A DNA stretch of 64,000 nucleotides from Lacinutrix himadriensis (lineage in GTDB: Bacteria > Bacteroidota > Bacteroidia > Flavobacteriales > Flavobacteriaceae). Position numbers and translations under genes: made by a program. Below are positions 48,481-58,481 of this stretch, piece by piece. Position 1 is the first letter of the stretch. Every line of letters starts with the position of its first letter. The notes under the pieces were generated by a model that was given only the letters and a program-made list of their open reading frames with translations, had not been told where the DNA came from and ran no database searches. The stretch covers positions 926,726-990,725 of the forward strand of contig NZ_LIQI01000022.1 in the NCBI RefSeq assembly GCF_001418105.1. The letters run 5' to 3'.

Positions 48481-49101
48481 ATGAATCTTAAAAAATCAAT
48501 ATTACTTATCATCCTTATTTTACTAATAGATCAAATTAGCAAAGTATATATAAAAACAAATTTCCTTTTAGGCGAAAGTGTGGAAGTTTTCGATTGGTTT
48601 AAAATCTACTTTATAGAAAATGATGGCATGGCTTGGGGAACTAAGATTAGCGATTTTGTTACTTTTATTAGTGATCGAACAGCCAAAATATCTTTAACCC
48701 TTTTTAGAATAGTTGCTATTGTTGGTATTGGTTATTGGCTAGTTACCGCAATTAAAAAACAAAACCCAAATGTACTTATTCTTGCAATTACTTTAATTTT
48801 TGCAGGTGCTTTAGGTAATATTATAGACTCTACTTTCTATGGTGTTTTGTTTAGTGATAGTTACCATCAAGTGGCTTCCTTTTTGCCAGAAAGTGGTGTT
48901 AACGGACATATACTAGAAGGTAAGGTGGTAGATATGCTTTATTTTCCTTTATGGAAAGGCTACTTGCCAGAGTGGCTTCCGTTTTATGGTGGTAAATATT
49001 TTACTTTTTTCGAACCTGTTTTTAATGTTGCAGATATGGCAATAAGTACAGGATTTATAATGCTTATTGTGTTTAATAAAAAAGCATTTCACAAAGAGTA
49101 A
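48481..49101 (+). CDS. lspA: Lipoprotein signal peptidase (signal peptidase II)
   Basis: 206 residues with four membrane segments. The two catalytic aspartates are in GALGNIIDSTFYG and in FNVADMAISTGF. It removes signal peptides of prolipoproteins after lipidation, acting on several lipoproteins encoded in this window. The form with a long loop between the catalytic residues is normal for Bacteroidota. It is downstream of the intergenic repeat at 48390. Confidence 0.95.
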   Translation: MNLKKSILLIILILLIDQISKVYIKTNFLLGESVEVFDWFKIYFIENDGMAWGTKISDFVTFISDRTAKISLTLFRIVAIVGIGYWLVTAIKKQNPNVLILAITLIFAGALGNIIDSTFYGVLFSDSYHQVASFLPESGVNGHILEGKVVDMLYFPLWKGYLPEWLPFYGGKYFTFFEPVFNVADMAISTGFIMLIVFNKKAFHKE

Positions 49102-49169
49102 ATTTTCTACAATTGTTTATAATTAATAGAATATTTTCTATATATTGTATTGTGTAATGCAATACTTTT

Positions 49170-49991
49170 ATGAAAATATATGTTTTAAGTTTTCTTTTAT
49201 TCTTTAGTTTTAATAGTAGTTTTTCGCAGTTACATGTAAAAACGTACTATGAAAACGCTAAAGACAAAACCGTATTTTATGCCGACAATAATGAAAACTG
49301 TGTCGTTTCTATTAAAATAAAACTGCAATTAGAAAATTTGCATTCTTCCACAGGTGTAGAGAAAATATTCGTGCTTCCTGCCAATGCAAAGCAAATAGAA
49401 CTAACTACCTTAACTAAAATAGATAAAAACAAGAAGTATAAAGTAAGTGGTTCTACATGGTATAACTACGGAAATCATTTTCAAAAGAAATATGATACCG
49501 AGTTTGCATATAGTTTGCCGTATCTAAAAGGAGAGAGTTATTGTTTGTATCAAGGCTATAACGGAAGCTTTTCTCATCAAAACAAAAAGCAATTAGATTT
49601 TACCATGCCAATTGGAACTAAAATAGTGGCCGCAAGAAAAGGTGTCGTTATTAAAGTGGTAGATAAATTTAATAGACATTGTGGAACAGAAGATTGCGAA
49701 AAATTCAATAACTTAATTTATATCTTTCATGAAGATGGCACCATTGCAGAGTACGTACATATTAAAAGACAAGGAGCAAAAGTTAGGGTTGGAGAGCAAG
49801 TAAAGAGAGGACAGATTATTGCAGAAAGTGGTAATGTTGGCTGGTCTACTGGTCCGCACTTACATTTCTCGGTTTTTTTGCAAAGACTTGGAGGAACACG
49901 TGAATATGTAAAAACCAAGTTTGAATTAGCAGGTGGTTTACAACCTGGCTATTTAGTGGAAAAAGAAAAGTATACTAAAGATTATAACTAA
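49170..49991 (+). CDS. Secreted M23-family metallopeptidase
   Basis: 273 residues with a signal peptide (MKIYVLSFLLFFSFNSSFSQ). The LytM domain (about 125-255) contains SHQNKKQLDF (zinc His and Asp), VHIKRQGAKVRVGEQVKRG and STGPHLHFSVF (HLH zinc ligands). It is predicted to cleave peptidoglycan cross-bridges or peptides. Its last four bases overlap the convergent 5-FTHF cyclo-ligase gene. Confidence 0.88.
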   Translation: MKIYVLSFLLFFSFNSSFSQLHVKTYYENAKDKTVFYADNNENCVVSIKIKLQLENLHSSTGVEKIFVLPANAKQIELTTLTKIDKNKKYKVSGSTWYNYGNHFQKKYDTEFAYSLPYLKGESYCLYQGYNGSFSHQNKKQLDFTMPIGTKIVAARKGVVIKVVDKFNRHCGTEDCEKFNNLIYIFHEDGTIAEYVHIKRQGAKVRVGEQVKRGQIIAESGNVGWSTGPHLHFSVFLQRLGGTREYVKTKFELAGGLQPGYLVEKEKYTKDYN

Positions 49992-50554
49992 AATCGATAC
50001 ACCTCTTTTGGTGTCACACAATAATCTAAAGCGATATCTCCTTCAAAAATATCAGAAATTACTCTTGCTTCTGCCTCAAAAAAGGAAAGTCCGATTTTAA
50101 TAGTTCCAGGTTTACAAGAAGCTAAAAAGGTATCGTAAAACCCTTTGCCGTAGCCTACTCTGTTTCCGCTGTCATCAAAAGCTAAAAGAGGTATAAATAC
50201 CACTTCAATGCTTTCCGAAGGAATAGGAATGCCATGTACAGGTTCTGGGATGTTATATTTGTTCTTTTTAATGATGGTGTTATCTGTCAGTAAAAAATTC
50301 TTCAGTAATCCTGTTTTAAAATTGCTTTGAGAAAGCACGATGTTTTTATCTTTTCCAGATAGAATGTTTAAAATATAATCGGTATTTACTTCGTGTTGTT
50401 CTTCAATACTTAAAAAAATGTGGTAAAAAGAAAAGTTCCAAATATCTAATTGCAAGAGTTGATTAGCGATTTCTAAACTATAATCGTCTAATTGTTGTGC
50501 AGTTAATTCTCTGCGTTGCAATCGGTATGCTATTCGTAACTCTGCTTTTGTCAT
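49988..50554 (-). CDS. 5-formyltetrahydrofolate cyclo-ligase
   Basis: 188 residues. The ATP-binding C-terminal signature is FIPLLAFDDSGNRVGYGKGFYD and the N-terminal basic helix starts MTKAELRIAYRLQRRELTAQ. It turns 5-formyl-THF into methenyl-THF in one-carbon metabolism. It is the last gene of a four-gene minus-strand operon and overlaps the upstream gene by 4 bases (ATGA). Confidence 0.93.
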   Translation of the reverse strand: MTKAELRIAYRLQRRELTAQQLDDYSLEIANQLLQLDIWNFSFYHIFLSIEEQHEVNTDYILNILSGKDKNIVLSQSNFKTGLLKNFLLTDNTIIKKNKYNIPEPVHGIPIPSESIEVVFIPLLAFDDSGNRVGYGKGFYDTFLASCKPGTIKIGLSFFEAEARVISDIFEGDIALDYCVTPKEVYRF

Positions 50555-51519
50555 AATAATTCGGTTGAAATATGAAACAGGGCATCCCCTTGGTATACAA
50601 TTGGTAATTCGTTGACATTAATGATATAGCCCGTATTACTTGCTTTTACAAAATGGTTAAACTTGCCATAAGGATCTGTAATATTACCAAGTACATCTCC
50701 TTTTTTAACCATACTGTTTATTGGTATGGATGCTTTAAACATACCAGAATATTTTGCTCTAATCCATTTGCTTTCGTTGATAAAAACACAGTTTGTTTTA
50801 GGTTTAGAAACTTTAAATTTGGAAGAAAGCATGCCTAAGCTATACATCACGCGTTTAATACCATTTACACCATGATTGGCAACATTATCGTCTATATGAT
50901 AGGATTTTCCACCTTCAAAAAGAAGCATCGGTTTTCCTAGTTTACTACAGGTATGTCTAAAAGATTTGTTGAGGTTTTTAGAATAAACAACAAAAGGAGC
51001 ACCAAAACTTTCCGCTAAATTATCGAGCGTTTCGCTTCCTTTAATAATTCGAATTTGTGGTGCATTAAAACGACCAGAACCTCCTGTGTGGAAATCCATA
51101 ACAAAATCGACTTCCTGTACAATTTCATGTATCAGTTTGTATGCAACTCTGCTTGCTAAAGAACCTTTTAACGAACCTGGAAAAACTCTATTTAAATCTC
51201 TTCCGTCTGGAAAATCTCTAGAAAGATTTATAAACCCAAAAACGTTGATCACCGGAATACAAATAATGGTTCCTTTTTTGGGTTTATTAATTCCTTTAGC
51301 AATGATTTGGCGTATAATTTCAACACCATTTACTTCATCACCATGAATTCCTGCAGTTAATAAAACTGTAGGACCAGGTTTTTTTGCACGTTCAATAATT
51401 ACAGGAACTTCTACAGAGTTAAACGTATGAAGTTTAGCAACATCAAAAGAGATTTCTTTACTTTCCCCAAGCGCTATGGTTTCCCCAAGAATGGTAATTG
51501 CTTCTTTATGGTCTGTCAT
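50551..51519 (-). CDS. Succinylglutamate desuccinylase/aspartoacylase-family zinc enzyme
   Basis: 322 residues. The zinc-binding segment is TAGIHGDEVNGVEIIRQIIA (His and Glu), a further His in VMDFHTGGSGRFNAPQIR, with a C-terminal beta domain (about 235-320) of the lipoyl-like type. It is an M14-type amidohydrolase of the AstE/AspA superfamily that releases an acyl or glutamyl group from a small amide or from a protein. Co-expression with RimK suggests that its substrate is a RimK product; that is inferred. Confidence 0.88.
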   Translation of the reverse strand: MTDHKEAITILGETIALGESKEISFDVAKLHTFNSVEVPVIIERAKKPGPTVLLTAGIHGDEVNGVEIIRQIIAKGINKPKKGTIICIPVINVFGFINLSRDFPDGRDLNRVFPGSLKGSLASRVAYKLIHEIVQEVDFVMDFHTGGSGRFNAPQIRIIKGSETLDNLAESFGAPFVVYSKNLNKSFRHTCSKLGKPMLLFEGGKSYHIDDNVANHGVNGIKRVMYSLGMLSSKFKVSKPKTNCVFINESKWIRAKYSGMFKASIPINSMVKKGDVLGNITDPYGKFNHFVKASNTGYIINVNELPIVYQGDALFHISTELL

Positions 51520-51526
51520 AAATTAA

Positions 51527-52399
51527 CTATCTGTTTTTCTCAATATACGAGATAATATTTTTGGCAATATTTTTTCCGGTTGCACCTTCAATACCTTCTA
51601 ATCCTGGGGTAGAATTCACTTCTAAAATAAGTGGCCCTCTACTAGATTGTAGCATGTCTACACCACAAACAGGAAGTTTTAAAGCACGAGAAGCATTAAG
51701 CGCTAATTTTAATTCTGGTTCGCTAAGTTTAATCACATTTGCGCTTCCTCCTCTATGTAAATTAGAACGAAACTCACCTTCTTTACCTTGTCTTTTCATT
51801 GCGCCAACTACTTGACCATCTACAATTAAAGCACGTAAATCGGCACCTTTTGCTTCGCCAATAAATTCTTGAACAATCACTCTAGCTTCTAGTCCGTTAA
51901 AAGCTTCTAATACCGATTCTGCTGCATTTTTGGTTTCGGCTAAAACAACTCCAAGTCCTTGTGTTCCTTCTAATAATTTAATAATTACAGGAACGCCACC
52001 AACATGTTCTATAACTTCTTCAACATCTCTAGAATAATTAGTGAAAACAGTTTTTGGCATACCAATTCCTGCTTTACTTAAACGTTGTAAGCTACGTAAT
52101 TTGTCTCTAGAACGTTGAATAGCATCACTAGTTACAATAGTAAAAACACCCATTTCTTCAAATTGTCTAACTACTGCGCAGCCATAAAAAGTTATAGATG
52201 CTCCAATTCTTGGAATTATAGCGTCTACATAATCCAGGTATCTGTCTTTGTAGTAGATGGATGGTTTGTGTTGTTCAATAATAATATCACACTTTAAAGG
52301 GTCTATAACCTCTACTTGGTGACCGCGTTTTTCGCCTTCTTCAACTAATCTGTTTGTAGAATATAAATTTGCGTTACGCGATAAAATAACTATGTTCAT
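51527..52399 (-). CDS. rimK: RimK-type ATP-grasp alpha-L-glutamate ligase
   Basis: 290 residues. The ATP-grasp fold has [38 protein letters not shown] (ATP-binding loop), [20 protein letters not shown] and the magnesium-binding [19 protein letters not shown] near the end. It adds glutamates to the C-terminus of ribosomal protein S6 in Escherichia coli, and related enzymes build poly-alpha-glutamate. It starts within the last 4 bases of the zinc-protease gene. Confidence 0.94.
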   Translation of the reverse strand: MNIVILSRNANLYSTNRLVEEGEKRGHQVEVIDPLKCDIIIEQHKPSIYYKDRYLDYVDAIIPRIGASITFYGCAVVRQFEEMGVFTIVTSDAIQRSRDKLRSLQRLSKAGIGMPKTVFTNYSRDVEEVIEHVGGVPVIIKLLEGTQGLGVVLAETKNAAESVLEAFNGLEARVIVQEFIGEAKGADLRALIVDGQVVGAMKRQGKEGEFRSNLHRGGSANVIKLSEPELKLALNASRALKLPVCGVDMLQSSRGPLILEVNSTPGLEGIEGATGKNIAKNIISYIEKNR

Positions 52400-52821
52400 A
52401 ATGTTTTTAAATTGTGTGATATGTTTTCTTGGTCTACATCAACCAAAAATTTATTTTTTAAAAATTGTCTACCTATAAGTACAGGAAACTTCATTTCCTC
52501 TCTTGTGCTTAAAGTTAAGTTAATCTTGTACGTTTTCCCAAAGAAAATGACTTCTGATTTCACTTTAAATCTATTTTCCCTAAAACCATTGCTACTCTTG
52601 ACATCTGTTTTAGTGAAATTTTCAAAAATTACTTCCTTACCGCTAAAGTTAGGATGTCCTTTACTGTAAAAGGTGCATTTTAAATTTTCACCATCTACAA
52701 CAATTTGCGAACAGTGTATGGCAGAGGTATAGGCTCCTGTGTCTATTTTTACATCTATGTTATATAAATCAAGCTTTGGGAAGTCTACTTTATCTACTCT
52801 TCCTATTGTTTTTTTAGTCAT
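52396..52821 (-). CDS. RimK-associated retropepsin-like zinc protease domain protein
   Basis: 141 residues of the ATP-dependent zinc protease/RimB-like family. The aspartic protease-like motif [13 protein letters not shown] and the second motif [18 protein letters not shown] are both present. Such domain proteins are typically encoded with rimK and, in one characterised case, act on glutamylated S6. It is the first gene of the four-gene operon and overlaps rimK by 4 bases. Confidence 0.88.
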   Translation of the reverse strand: MTKKTIGRVDKVDFPKLDLYNIDVKIDTGAYTSAIHCSQIVVDGENLKCTFYSKGHPNFSGKEVIFENFTKTDVKSSNGFRENRFKVKSEVIFFGKTYKINLTLSTREEMKFPVLIGRQFLKNKFLVDVDQENISHNLKTL

Positions 52822-52953
52822 TTTTTATTTTAAAAAAGTGGCGCAATGTAATAATTATGTGTTAGCAAAATCATCTTTTTTTTATTAAAAATTTATCCGT
52901 TAAAAGCATGGTGTTTTTTCTGTAGAAAAAATTAAAATAAGTACATTTACAAG

Positions 52954-54747
52954 ATGAGCGAACCTGCTTTAAAAATACAACTAAAAACCTTACCAAATGC
53001 TCCAGGAGTATATCAATACTTTGATGAGGAAGGCACGCTTATTTATGTAGGTAAAGCTAAGAATTTAAAAAAAAGAGTAAGCTCTTACTTTACCAAAACA
53101 CATGAAAATGGTAAAACCCGAGTACTTGTTAAGAAAATTGCAAGCATAAAACATATTGTAGTAGCCACAGAAACAGATGCCTTACTGTTAGAAAACAATC
53201 TGATTAAGAAAAACAAGCCACGCTATAATGTACTACTTAAGGATGATAAAACCTATCCTTGGATTTGCATAAAAAAAGAACGATTCCCTAGAGTATTTTC
53301 TACCAGAAGAGTTTTTAAAGACGGTAGTGAGTATTTTGGACCTTACACCAGTATGAAAACCGTGTATACGCTTTTAGATTTAATAAAAGGCTTATACCAG
53401 ATACGTACCTGTAAATACGACTTGTCACCAGAAAAAATTGCAACAGGAAAATATAAAGTGTGTTTAGAGTATCACTTAGGAAACTGTAAAGGTGGTTGCG
53501 AAGGTTTTCAAACAGCACAAGCTTATGAAGAAAATATTGTAGCAATTCGAGAAATTTTAAAAGGAAATTTTAAAGATTCGCTTTCGCAATTTAAACAGCA
53601 AATGAAGCAGTTTGCTGAAGAAATGCATTTTGAAGAAGCACAGCAAATAAAGGAAAAAGTAGAAGTGCTAGAAAACTATCAAGCAAAATCTACGATTATA
53701 AATCCTAAAATTAGCAATGTTGATGTCTTTAGTATTGTTAGCGATGAAAGTTTTGGGTATGTGAACTTCTTGCAAATTTCTTATGGTTCTATAATACGTT
53801 CGCATACTTTAGAAATTAAGAAAAAACTAGACGAAACTGATCTACAGCTTTTAGAACTAGCAATAACTGAAATAAGACAACGTTTCAACTCGAACTCCAA
53901 AGAACTTTATGTACCTTTTGAGGTAAATGTTGGTGAGAACCTTAAAATCACGGTGCCACAATTAGGGGATAAAAAGCATATTTTAGATCTTTCTATTCGA
54001 AATGCGAAGTATTTTAGAATGGATCGTTTTAAGCAAATAAAAATTACAGACCCAGATAGACATGTAAAACGTATTATGGCACAAATGAAAGCCGATTTAC
54101 GTTTAGGTGAAGAGCCAAGACATATCGAGTGTTTTGATAATTCAAACATTCAAGGTACGCATCCTGTAGCAGCTTGTGTGGTTTTTAAAAACGGAAAACC
54201 AAGCAAAAAAGAGTACAGACATTTTAATATAAAAACCGTAGTAGGTCCAGATGATTTTGCTTCTATGGAAGAAGTGGTCTATAGAAGGTACAAACGTTTA
54301 TTAGATGAAAAGGAACCTTTGCCACAACTTATTATTATTGATGGAGGAAAAGGACAACTCTCTTCCGCATTAAAAAGTTTAGATGCATTAAATTTAAGAG
54401 GAACAATTGCGATTATCGGAATTGCGAAGCGTTTGGAAGAATTATTTTACCCAGATGATCCAATTCCACTATATTTAGATAAAAAAAGCGAAACGCTTAA
54501 AATTATACAGCAATTACGTAATGAAGCCCATCGCTTTGGTATTGAACATCATAGAAATAAACGAAGTAAAACAGCGTTAAATACAGAATTGGAAGGTATT
54601 CCAGGAATTGGAGATAAAACCATAGTAGAATTGTTAAAAACATTCAAGTCTGTAAAACGAATTGCGAATGCAAAATTAGACGAATTAGAAGCTGTTGTTG
54701 GCGTATCCAGAGCAGAAAAAATATATAATTATTATCATACTAAATGA
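52954..54747 (+). CDS. uvrC: Excinuclease ABC subunit C
   Basis: 597 residues. The GIY-YIG domain (about 10-95, PGVYQYFDEEGTLIYVGKAKN), UVR motif (about 205-240), RNase H-like C-terminal nuclease (ECFDNSNIQGTHPVAACVVF, IIDGGKGQLSSAL) and two C-terminal HhH motifs (LEGIPGIGDKTIVELLKTF) are all present. It makes both incisions in nucleotide excision repair. The stop overlaps the next gene by ATGA. Confidence 0.97.
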   Translation: MSEPALKIQLKTLPNAPGVYQYFDEEGTLIYVGKAKNLKKRVSSYFTKTHENGKTRVLVKKIASIKHIVVATETDALLLENNLIKKNKPRYNVLLKDDKTYPWICIKKERFPRVFSTRRVFKDGSEYFGPYTSMKTVYTLLDLIKGLYQIRTCKYDLSPEKIATGKYKVCLEYHLGNCKGGCEGFQTAQAYEENIVAIREILKGNFKDSLSQFKQQMKQFAEEMHFEEAQQIKEKVEVLENYQAKSTIINPKISNVDVFSIVSDESFGYVNFLQISYGSIIRSHTLEIKKKLDETDLQLLELAITEIRQRFNSNSKELYVPFEVNVGENLKITVPQLGDKKHILDLSIRNAKYFRMDRFKQIKITDPDRHVKRIMAQMKADLRLGEEPRHIECFDNSNIQGTHPVAACVVFKNGKPSKKEYRHFNIKTVVGPDDFASMEEVVYRRYKRLLDEKEPLPQLIIIDGGKGQLSSALKSLDALNLRGTIAIIGIAKRLEELFYPDDPIPLYLDKKSETLKIIQQLRNEAHRFGIEHHRNKRSKTALNTELEGIPGIGDKTIVELLKTFKSVKRIANAKLDELEAVVGVSRAEKIYNYYHTK

Positions 54748-56975
54748 ATAAAATACTAACGGTAATATTGCTTTTTATTAGTCTTTTTAGTTTTTCGCAA
54801 GAGCCAGAACAAAAAGACCTAAAAGTAGGTTTGGTCTTGAGTGGTGGTGGTGCAAAAGGACTTGCGCATATTGGTACACTTAAGGTTATTGATAGTTTAG
54901 GGATTCGAGTAGATTATGTTGCAGGTACCAGTATGGGAGCAATTATTGGTTCTTTATATGCGTCCGGTTATTCGGGTAAAGAAATTGATTCTATTTTTAA
55001 AGGGGTAAATTTTGATGATATTATTAGTGACAACTTACCACGTAAAGCAAAGACGTTTTATGAACGTGATAATTCTGAAAAATACGCAGTAACCCTTCCG
55101 TTTAAAAAATTTAAAGTAAAATTACCAAGAGCCCTATCTAGAGGGCAGAACACCTTAAGTTTGCTAACCAAGTTAACCTTGCATGTCAGTGAGATAGATG
55201 ATTTTAGTAAATTGCCAATTCCGTTTTTTTGTGTGGCTACCAATATTGAAAACGGAGAAGCAGTGTATTTAGAATCTGGTAGCTTGCCACAATCTATTCT
55301 AGCTAGTGGTGCTTTTCCTTCCTTGTTTCAACCCGTAAGAATAGACGATAAAGTATTGATAGATGGTGGTGTTGTAAATAATTATCCAATAGATGAGTTA
55401 AAAGCAAAAGGGGTAGATGTTATTATAGGAGTAGATGTGCAAGACGATTTAGAGACTAGAGAACAACTGCAATCTGCGACCAAAATATTACTTCAAATAA
55501 ATAATTACAGAACCATAAATGATATGAAAATCAAGTCTAAAAAGACAGATATTTATATTAAACCAGATATAACAAACTTTAATGTCGTGTCTTTTGGTGA
55601 AGGAAGAACTATTATTGATAACGGTGTATCAGAAACAAACAAGCACTTAGAAGCGCTTCAAGATATTGTAGCTAATCAAATAAAAAAGAAACCAAAACCT
55701 TTTAAAATAGAACCTATAGATAGTCTAAAAATTAAAGATATAAACGTTAATGGGTTAGATAAATACTCAAGAGCTTATGTGCTTGGTAAATTAAAATTTC
55801 AACCAAACCAAAAAATAAGTTATAATACTTTTCAAGAAGGTGTAAATAATCTTGCAGCAACTAATAATTTTGAAAATGTGAGCTATAAGTTAACTCCTTC
55901 TAAATTAGAAAAAGGGTATATGATGGATGTTAACCTAAAAGAAAGTAAGTTAAATACATTACTAAAACTAGGTCTTCATTATGACGATTTATATAAAAGT
56001 GCCGTTTTAATTAACGTAACACAAAAAAAAATATTTTTTAATAGTGATGTCGCTTCCTTAGATTTTATTGTTGGTGATAATATTAGATATAACTTTGATT
56101 ATTATGTAGATAAAGGTTTTTATTGGAGCATTGGTGTGCATTCTAGATACAATCAGTTTAAACAAAACATACAAGCGCAAACTATTTTAACACCAGAGCA
56201 ATTACTAGCTGTTAATGTGAATAAACTAGAAGTGAAGCTTGTGGATTTAACCAATCAATTTTATTTGCAAACCTTATTTAGAAAAGATTTTTCATTGACC
56301 TTAGGTGCAGAGCATAAACACTTAAAAATAAAAACAGAAACCATTCTTACTAATGCAAATAAAGAGGAAACGGTTTTTGATAATAGTAGCTATTTTAGCC
56401 TTTTCGGAAACTTAAAACTAGATACCTTTGATAATAAGTATTTCCCAAATGAAGGAGTATATTTTGATGGAGATTTTCACTTGTATTTATATTCCTCAGA
56501 CTATAATAATGATTTTTCAGAATTTTCTATAGGGAAAGCAACTATTGGTTACGCAAAGAGTTTTAGTAAGAAAATCACAGCAAATATTGCAACAGAAGGC
56601 GGTTTTAAAATTGGTGAAAATACAGACAGATCTTTAGATTTTGTAATTGGAGGTTACGGAAATGACTTTATTAATAATTACAAATCGTTTTATGGCTATG
56701 ATTTTTTATCATTAGTAGGAAACAGTTTTGTAAAAGGGACAATTAGTCTTGACTACGAAATTTTTAAAAAGAACCATATCAACTTTGCAGCAAACTACGC
56801 TAATATAGGAGATAACCTTTTCGATTCTGGCGATTGGTTTACAGCACCAGATTATTCCGGTTATGCAGTAGGCTATTCCTTAGATACTTTTTTAGGTCCT
56901 ATTGAAGCCAAATACTCTTGGTCACCAGAAACGAAAGATGGAATGTGGTTTTTTAACGTAGGTTTCTGGTTTTAA
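54744..56975 (+). CDS. Patatin-like phospholipase fused to POTRA and BamA-type barrel
   Basis: 743 residues. Signal peptide (to about SFSQ19), then a patatin domain (about 27-310) with the oxyanion loop GGGAKGLAHIG, the nucleophile in GTSMGAIIG and the catalytic Asp in DGGVVNNYP. A POTRA-like domain (about 330-400, IKDINVNGLDKYSRAYVLGK) and a 16-strand-type outer-membrane barrel to the final FNVGFWF follow. This matches the PlpD-like class of type Vd autotransporters. It probably presents a phospholipase at the cell surface. It is translated together with uvrC although functionally unrelated. Confidence 0.9.
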   Translation: MNKILTVILLFISLFSFSQEPEQKDLKVGLVLSGGGAKGLAHIGTLKVIDSLGIRVDYVAGTSMGAIIGSLYASGYSGKEIDSIFKGVNFDDIISDNLPRKAKTFYERDNSEKYAVTLPFKKFKVKLPRALSRGQNTLSLLTKLTLHVSEIDDFSKLPIPFFCVATNIENGEAVYLESGSLPQSILASGAFPSLFQPVRIDDKVLIDGGVVNNYPIDELKAKGVDVIIGVDVQDDLETREQLQSATKILLQINNYRTINDMKIKSKKTDIYIKPDITNFNVVSFGEGRTIIDNGVSETNKHLEALQDIVANQIKKKPKPFKIEPIDSLKIKDINVNGLDKYSRAYVLGKLKFQPNQKISYNTFQEGVNNLAATNNFENVSYKLTPSKLEKGYMMDVNLKESKLNTLLKLGLHYDDLYKSAVLINVTQKKIFFNSDVASLDFIVGDNIRYNFDYYVDKGFYWSIGVHSRYNQFKQNIQAQTILTPEQLLAVNVNKLEVKLVDLTNQFYLQTLFRKDFSLTLGAEHKHLKIKTETILTNANKEETVFDNSSYFSLFGNLKLDTFDNKYFPNEGVYFDGDFHLYLYSSDYNNDFSEFSIGKATIGYAKSFSKKITANIATEGGFKIGENTDRSLDFVIGGYGNDFINNYKSFYGYDFLSLVGNSFVKGTISLDYEIFKKNHINFAANYANIGDNLFDSGDWFTAPDYSGYAVGYSLDTFLGPIEAKYSWSPETKDGMWFFNVGFWF

Positions 56976-57191
56976 AAAGTCTCATAAATTTTCACGATAT
57001 TTGTAAAGCATGAACCATCCATAACTAAAACCAGATGTACCATGTGACTATAGAAAAACAATACGTATGAAACCATTTTGGCAAGACATATTAATTTTTT
57101 TAAAATTTCTTCAGAAAAGAAATCCAGAGTGATAACGCATTATTTTATTTCGTTTTAAAAGAAGTATGTAATAACTTTAAATTTAAAAAGT

Positions 57192-58352
57192 ATGCCGTTT
57201 TATCATAAACTAGGAAAAATTCCACCAAAAAGACACACGCAATTTAGAAAGCCAGATGGCACCCTTTATGCCGAACAATTATTTGGCACCATAGGTTTTG
57301 ATGGTATGTCTACAAACTCATACCACGAGCAAAGACCAACACAAGTAAAAGAAATAAGAAAGCAATACAGCGTTGCGCCAAAAATAGCAAAAGCAAATCA
57401 TATACAATCCTATCGTTTTAGAGGGTTTCAAGTAAAACCAGAAATCGATTATTTAGAAAGCCGAAAAGCAGTGCTTACCAATAGCGATTGTACTATAATT
57501 CTTGCAGCTCCAAAACAAGCTACACAAGATTATTTTTATAAAAATACAGATGCAGACGAGCTTATATTTATCCATAAAGGAACAGGGAAACTGCGTACGC
57601 ATCTTGGTAATCTAGACTTTAAATATGGAGATTACCTTTTAGTACCAAGAGGAGTTATCTATAAGATAGACTTCGATACAGAAGATAATAGATTGTTTAT
57701 CGTAGAATCTAGAAGACCAATCTATACGCCAAAAAGGTATAGAAATTGGTTCGGACAATTACTAGAGCATTCTCCGTTTTGTGAGCGCGATATTCGTCAG
57801 CCACAAGAATTAGAAACCAATAATGAAAAAGGAGATTTCATTATTAAAGTGAAAAAACAAGACGATATTTTCGAAATGGTCTACGCAACACATCCTTTTG
57901 ATGTGGTAGGTTATGACGGGTATAATTATCCGTATGCATTTTCTATTCACGATTTTGAACCCATTACCGGACGTATCCATCAACCACCTCCAGTGCATCA
58001 AACCTTTGAGAGTGACGCCTTTGTAGTTTGTAGTTTTGTACCAAGATTGTATGACTACCATCCAGACTCTATTCCGGCACCTTACAACCATAGTAATATA
58101 GATAGTGATGAGGTTTTATATTATGTAGATGGCGATTTTATGAGCCGTAATGATATCGATGCAGGACACATTAGTTTGCATCCCGCAGGAATCCCTCATG
58201 GTCCGCACCCAGGAGCTACAGAACGTAGTATTGGTAAAACAAAAACCGATGAACTCGCAGTGATGGTAGATACTTTTAAACCGTTAATGGTTACCGAAGA
58301 GGCAATGAAAATTGCAGACGAAGCGTATCTAAAATCTTGGTTAGATCATTAA
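57192..58352 (+). CDS. hmgA: Homogentisate 1,2-dioxygenase
   Basis: 386 residues with the cupin double fold. The iron ligands lie in the C-terminal part (NHSNIDSDEVLYYVDGDF and HPAGIPHGPHPG). It opens the ring of homogentisate to maleylacetoacetate in tyrosine and phenylalanine breakdown. The next gene in the pathway direction, hppD, follows. The 129-base gap between them holds a structured element (58368-58456). The length is shorter than the animal enzyme but normal for this bacterial branch. Confidence 0.93.
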   Translation: MPFYHKLGKIPPKRHTQFRKPDGTLYAEQLFGTIGFDGMSTNSYHEQRPTQVKEIRKQYSVAPKIAKANHIQSYRFRGFQVKPEIDYLESRKAVLTNSDCTIILAAPKQATQDYFYKNTDADELIFIHKGTGKLRTHLGNLDFKYGDYLLVPRGVIYKIDFDTEDNRLFIVESRRPIYTPKRYRNWFGQLLEHSPFCERDIRQPQELETNNEKGDFIIKVKKQDDIFEMVYATHPFDVVGYDGYNYPYAFSIHDFEPITGRIHQPPPVHQTFESDAFVVCSFVPRLYDYHPDSIPAPYNHSNIDSDEVLYYVDGDFMSRNDIDAGHISLHPAGIPHGPHPGATERSIGKTKTDELAVMVDTFKPLMVTEEAMKIADEAYLKSWLDH

Positions 58353-58367
58353 AATAAAAATTATTAG

Positions 58368-58456
58368 AAGCTATTTCCTGCTTTCGGCAGTCGCTCTTTG
58401 CAAGGAGCTCCAACAAAGCCTCAATCAGGGCTAGGCATGTTGCAAACCAATAGCTT
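58368..58456 (+). ncRNA. Structured repeat-like RNA element between hmgA and hppD
   Basis: The outer arms AAGCTATT (58368-58375) and AATAGCTT (58449-58456) are perfect complements. Inside, CTTTG...CAAAG encloses the palindrome GGAGCTCC, and GCCT...AGGC (from about 58417) frames CAATCAGGGCT. The CAATCAGGGCTAGG sequence is a conserved phrase in flavobacterial intergenic repeats that I recall. It could correspond to the Flavo-1 RNA motif, which is an uncertain link. The element is in a spacer of an otherwise compact operon. Confidence 0.55.
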
Positions 58457-58481
58457 AAACAAACAATAAAATCATCAAAAG

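Noticed and set aside
57067..57132. Short ORF of 21 codons (MKPFWQDILIFLKFLQKRNP...) upstream of hmgA, possibly a leader peptide
   Set aside because: There is no attenuator-type hairpin after it and its codons are not concentrated for Phe or Tyr, so it is most likely chance.
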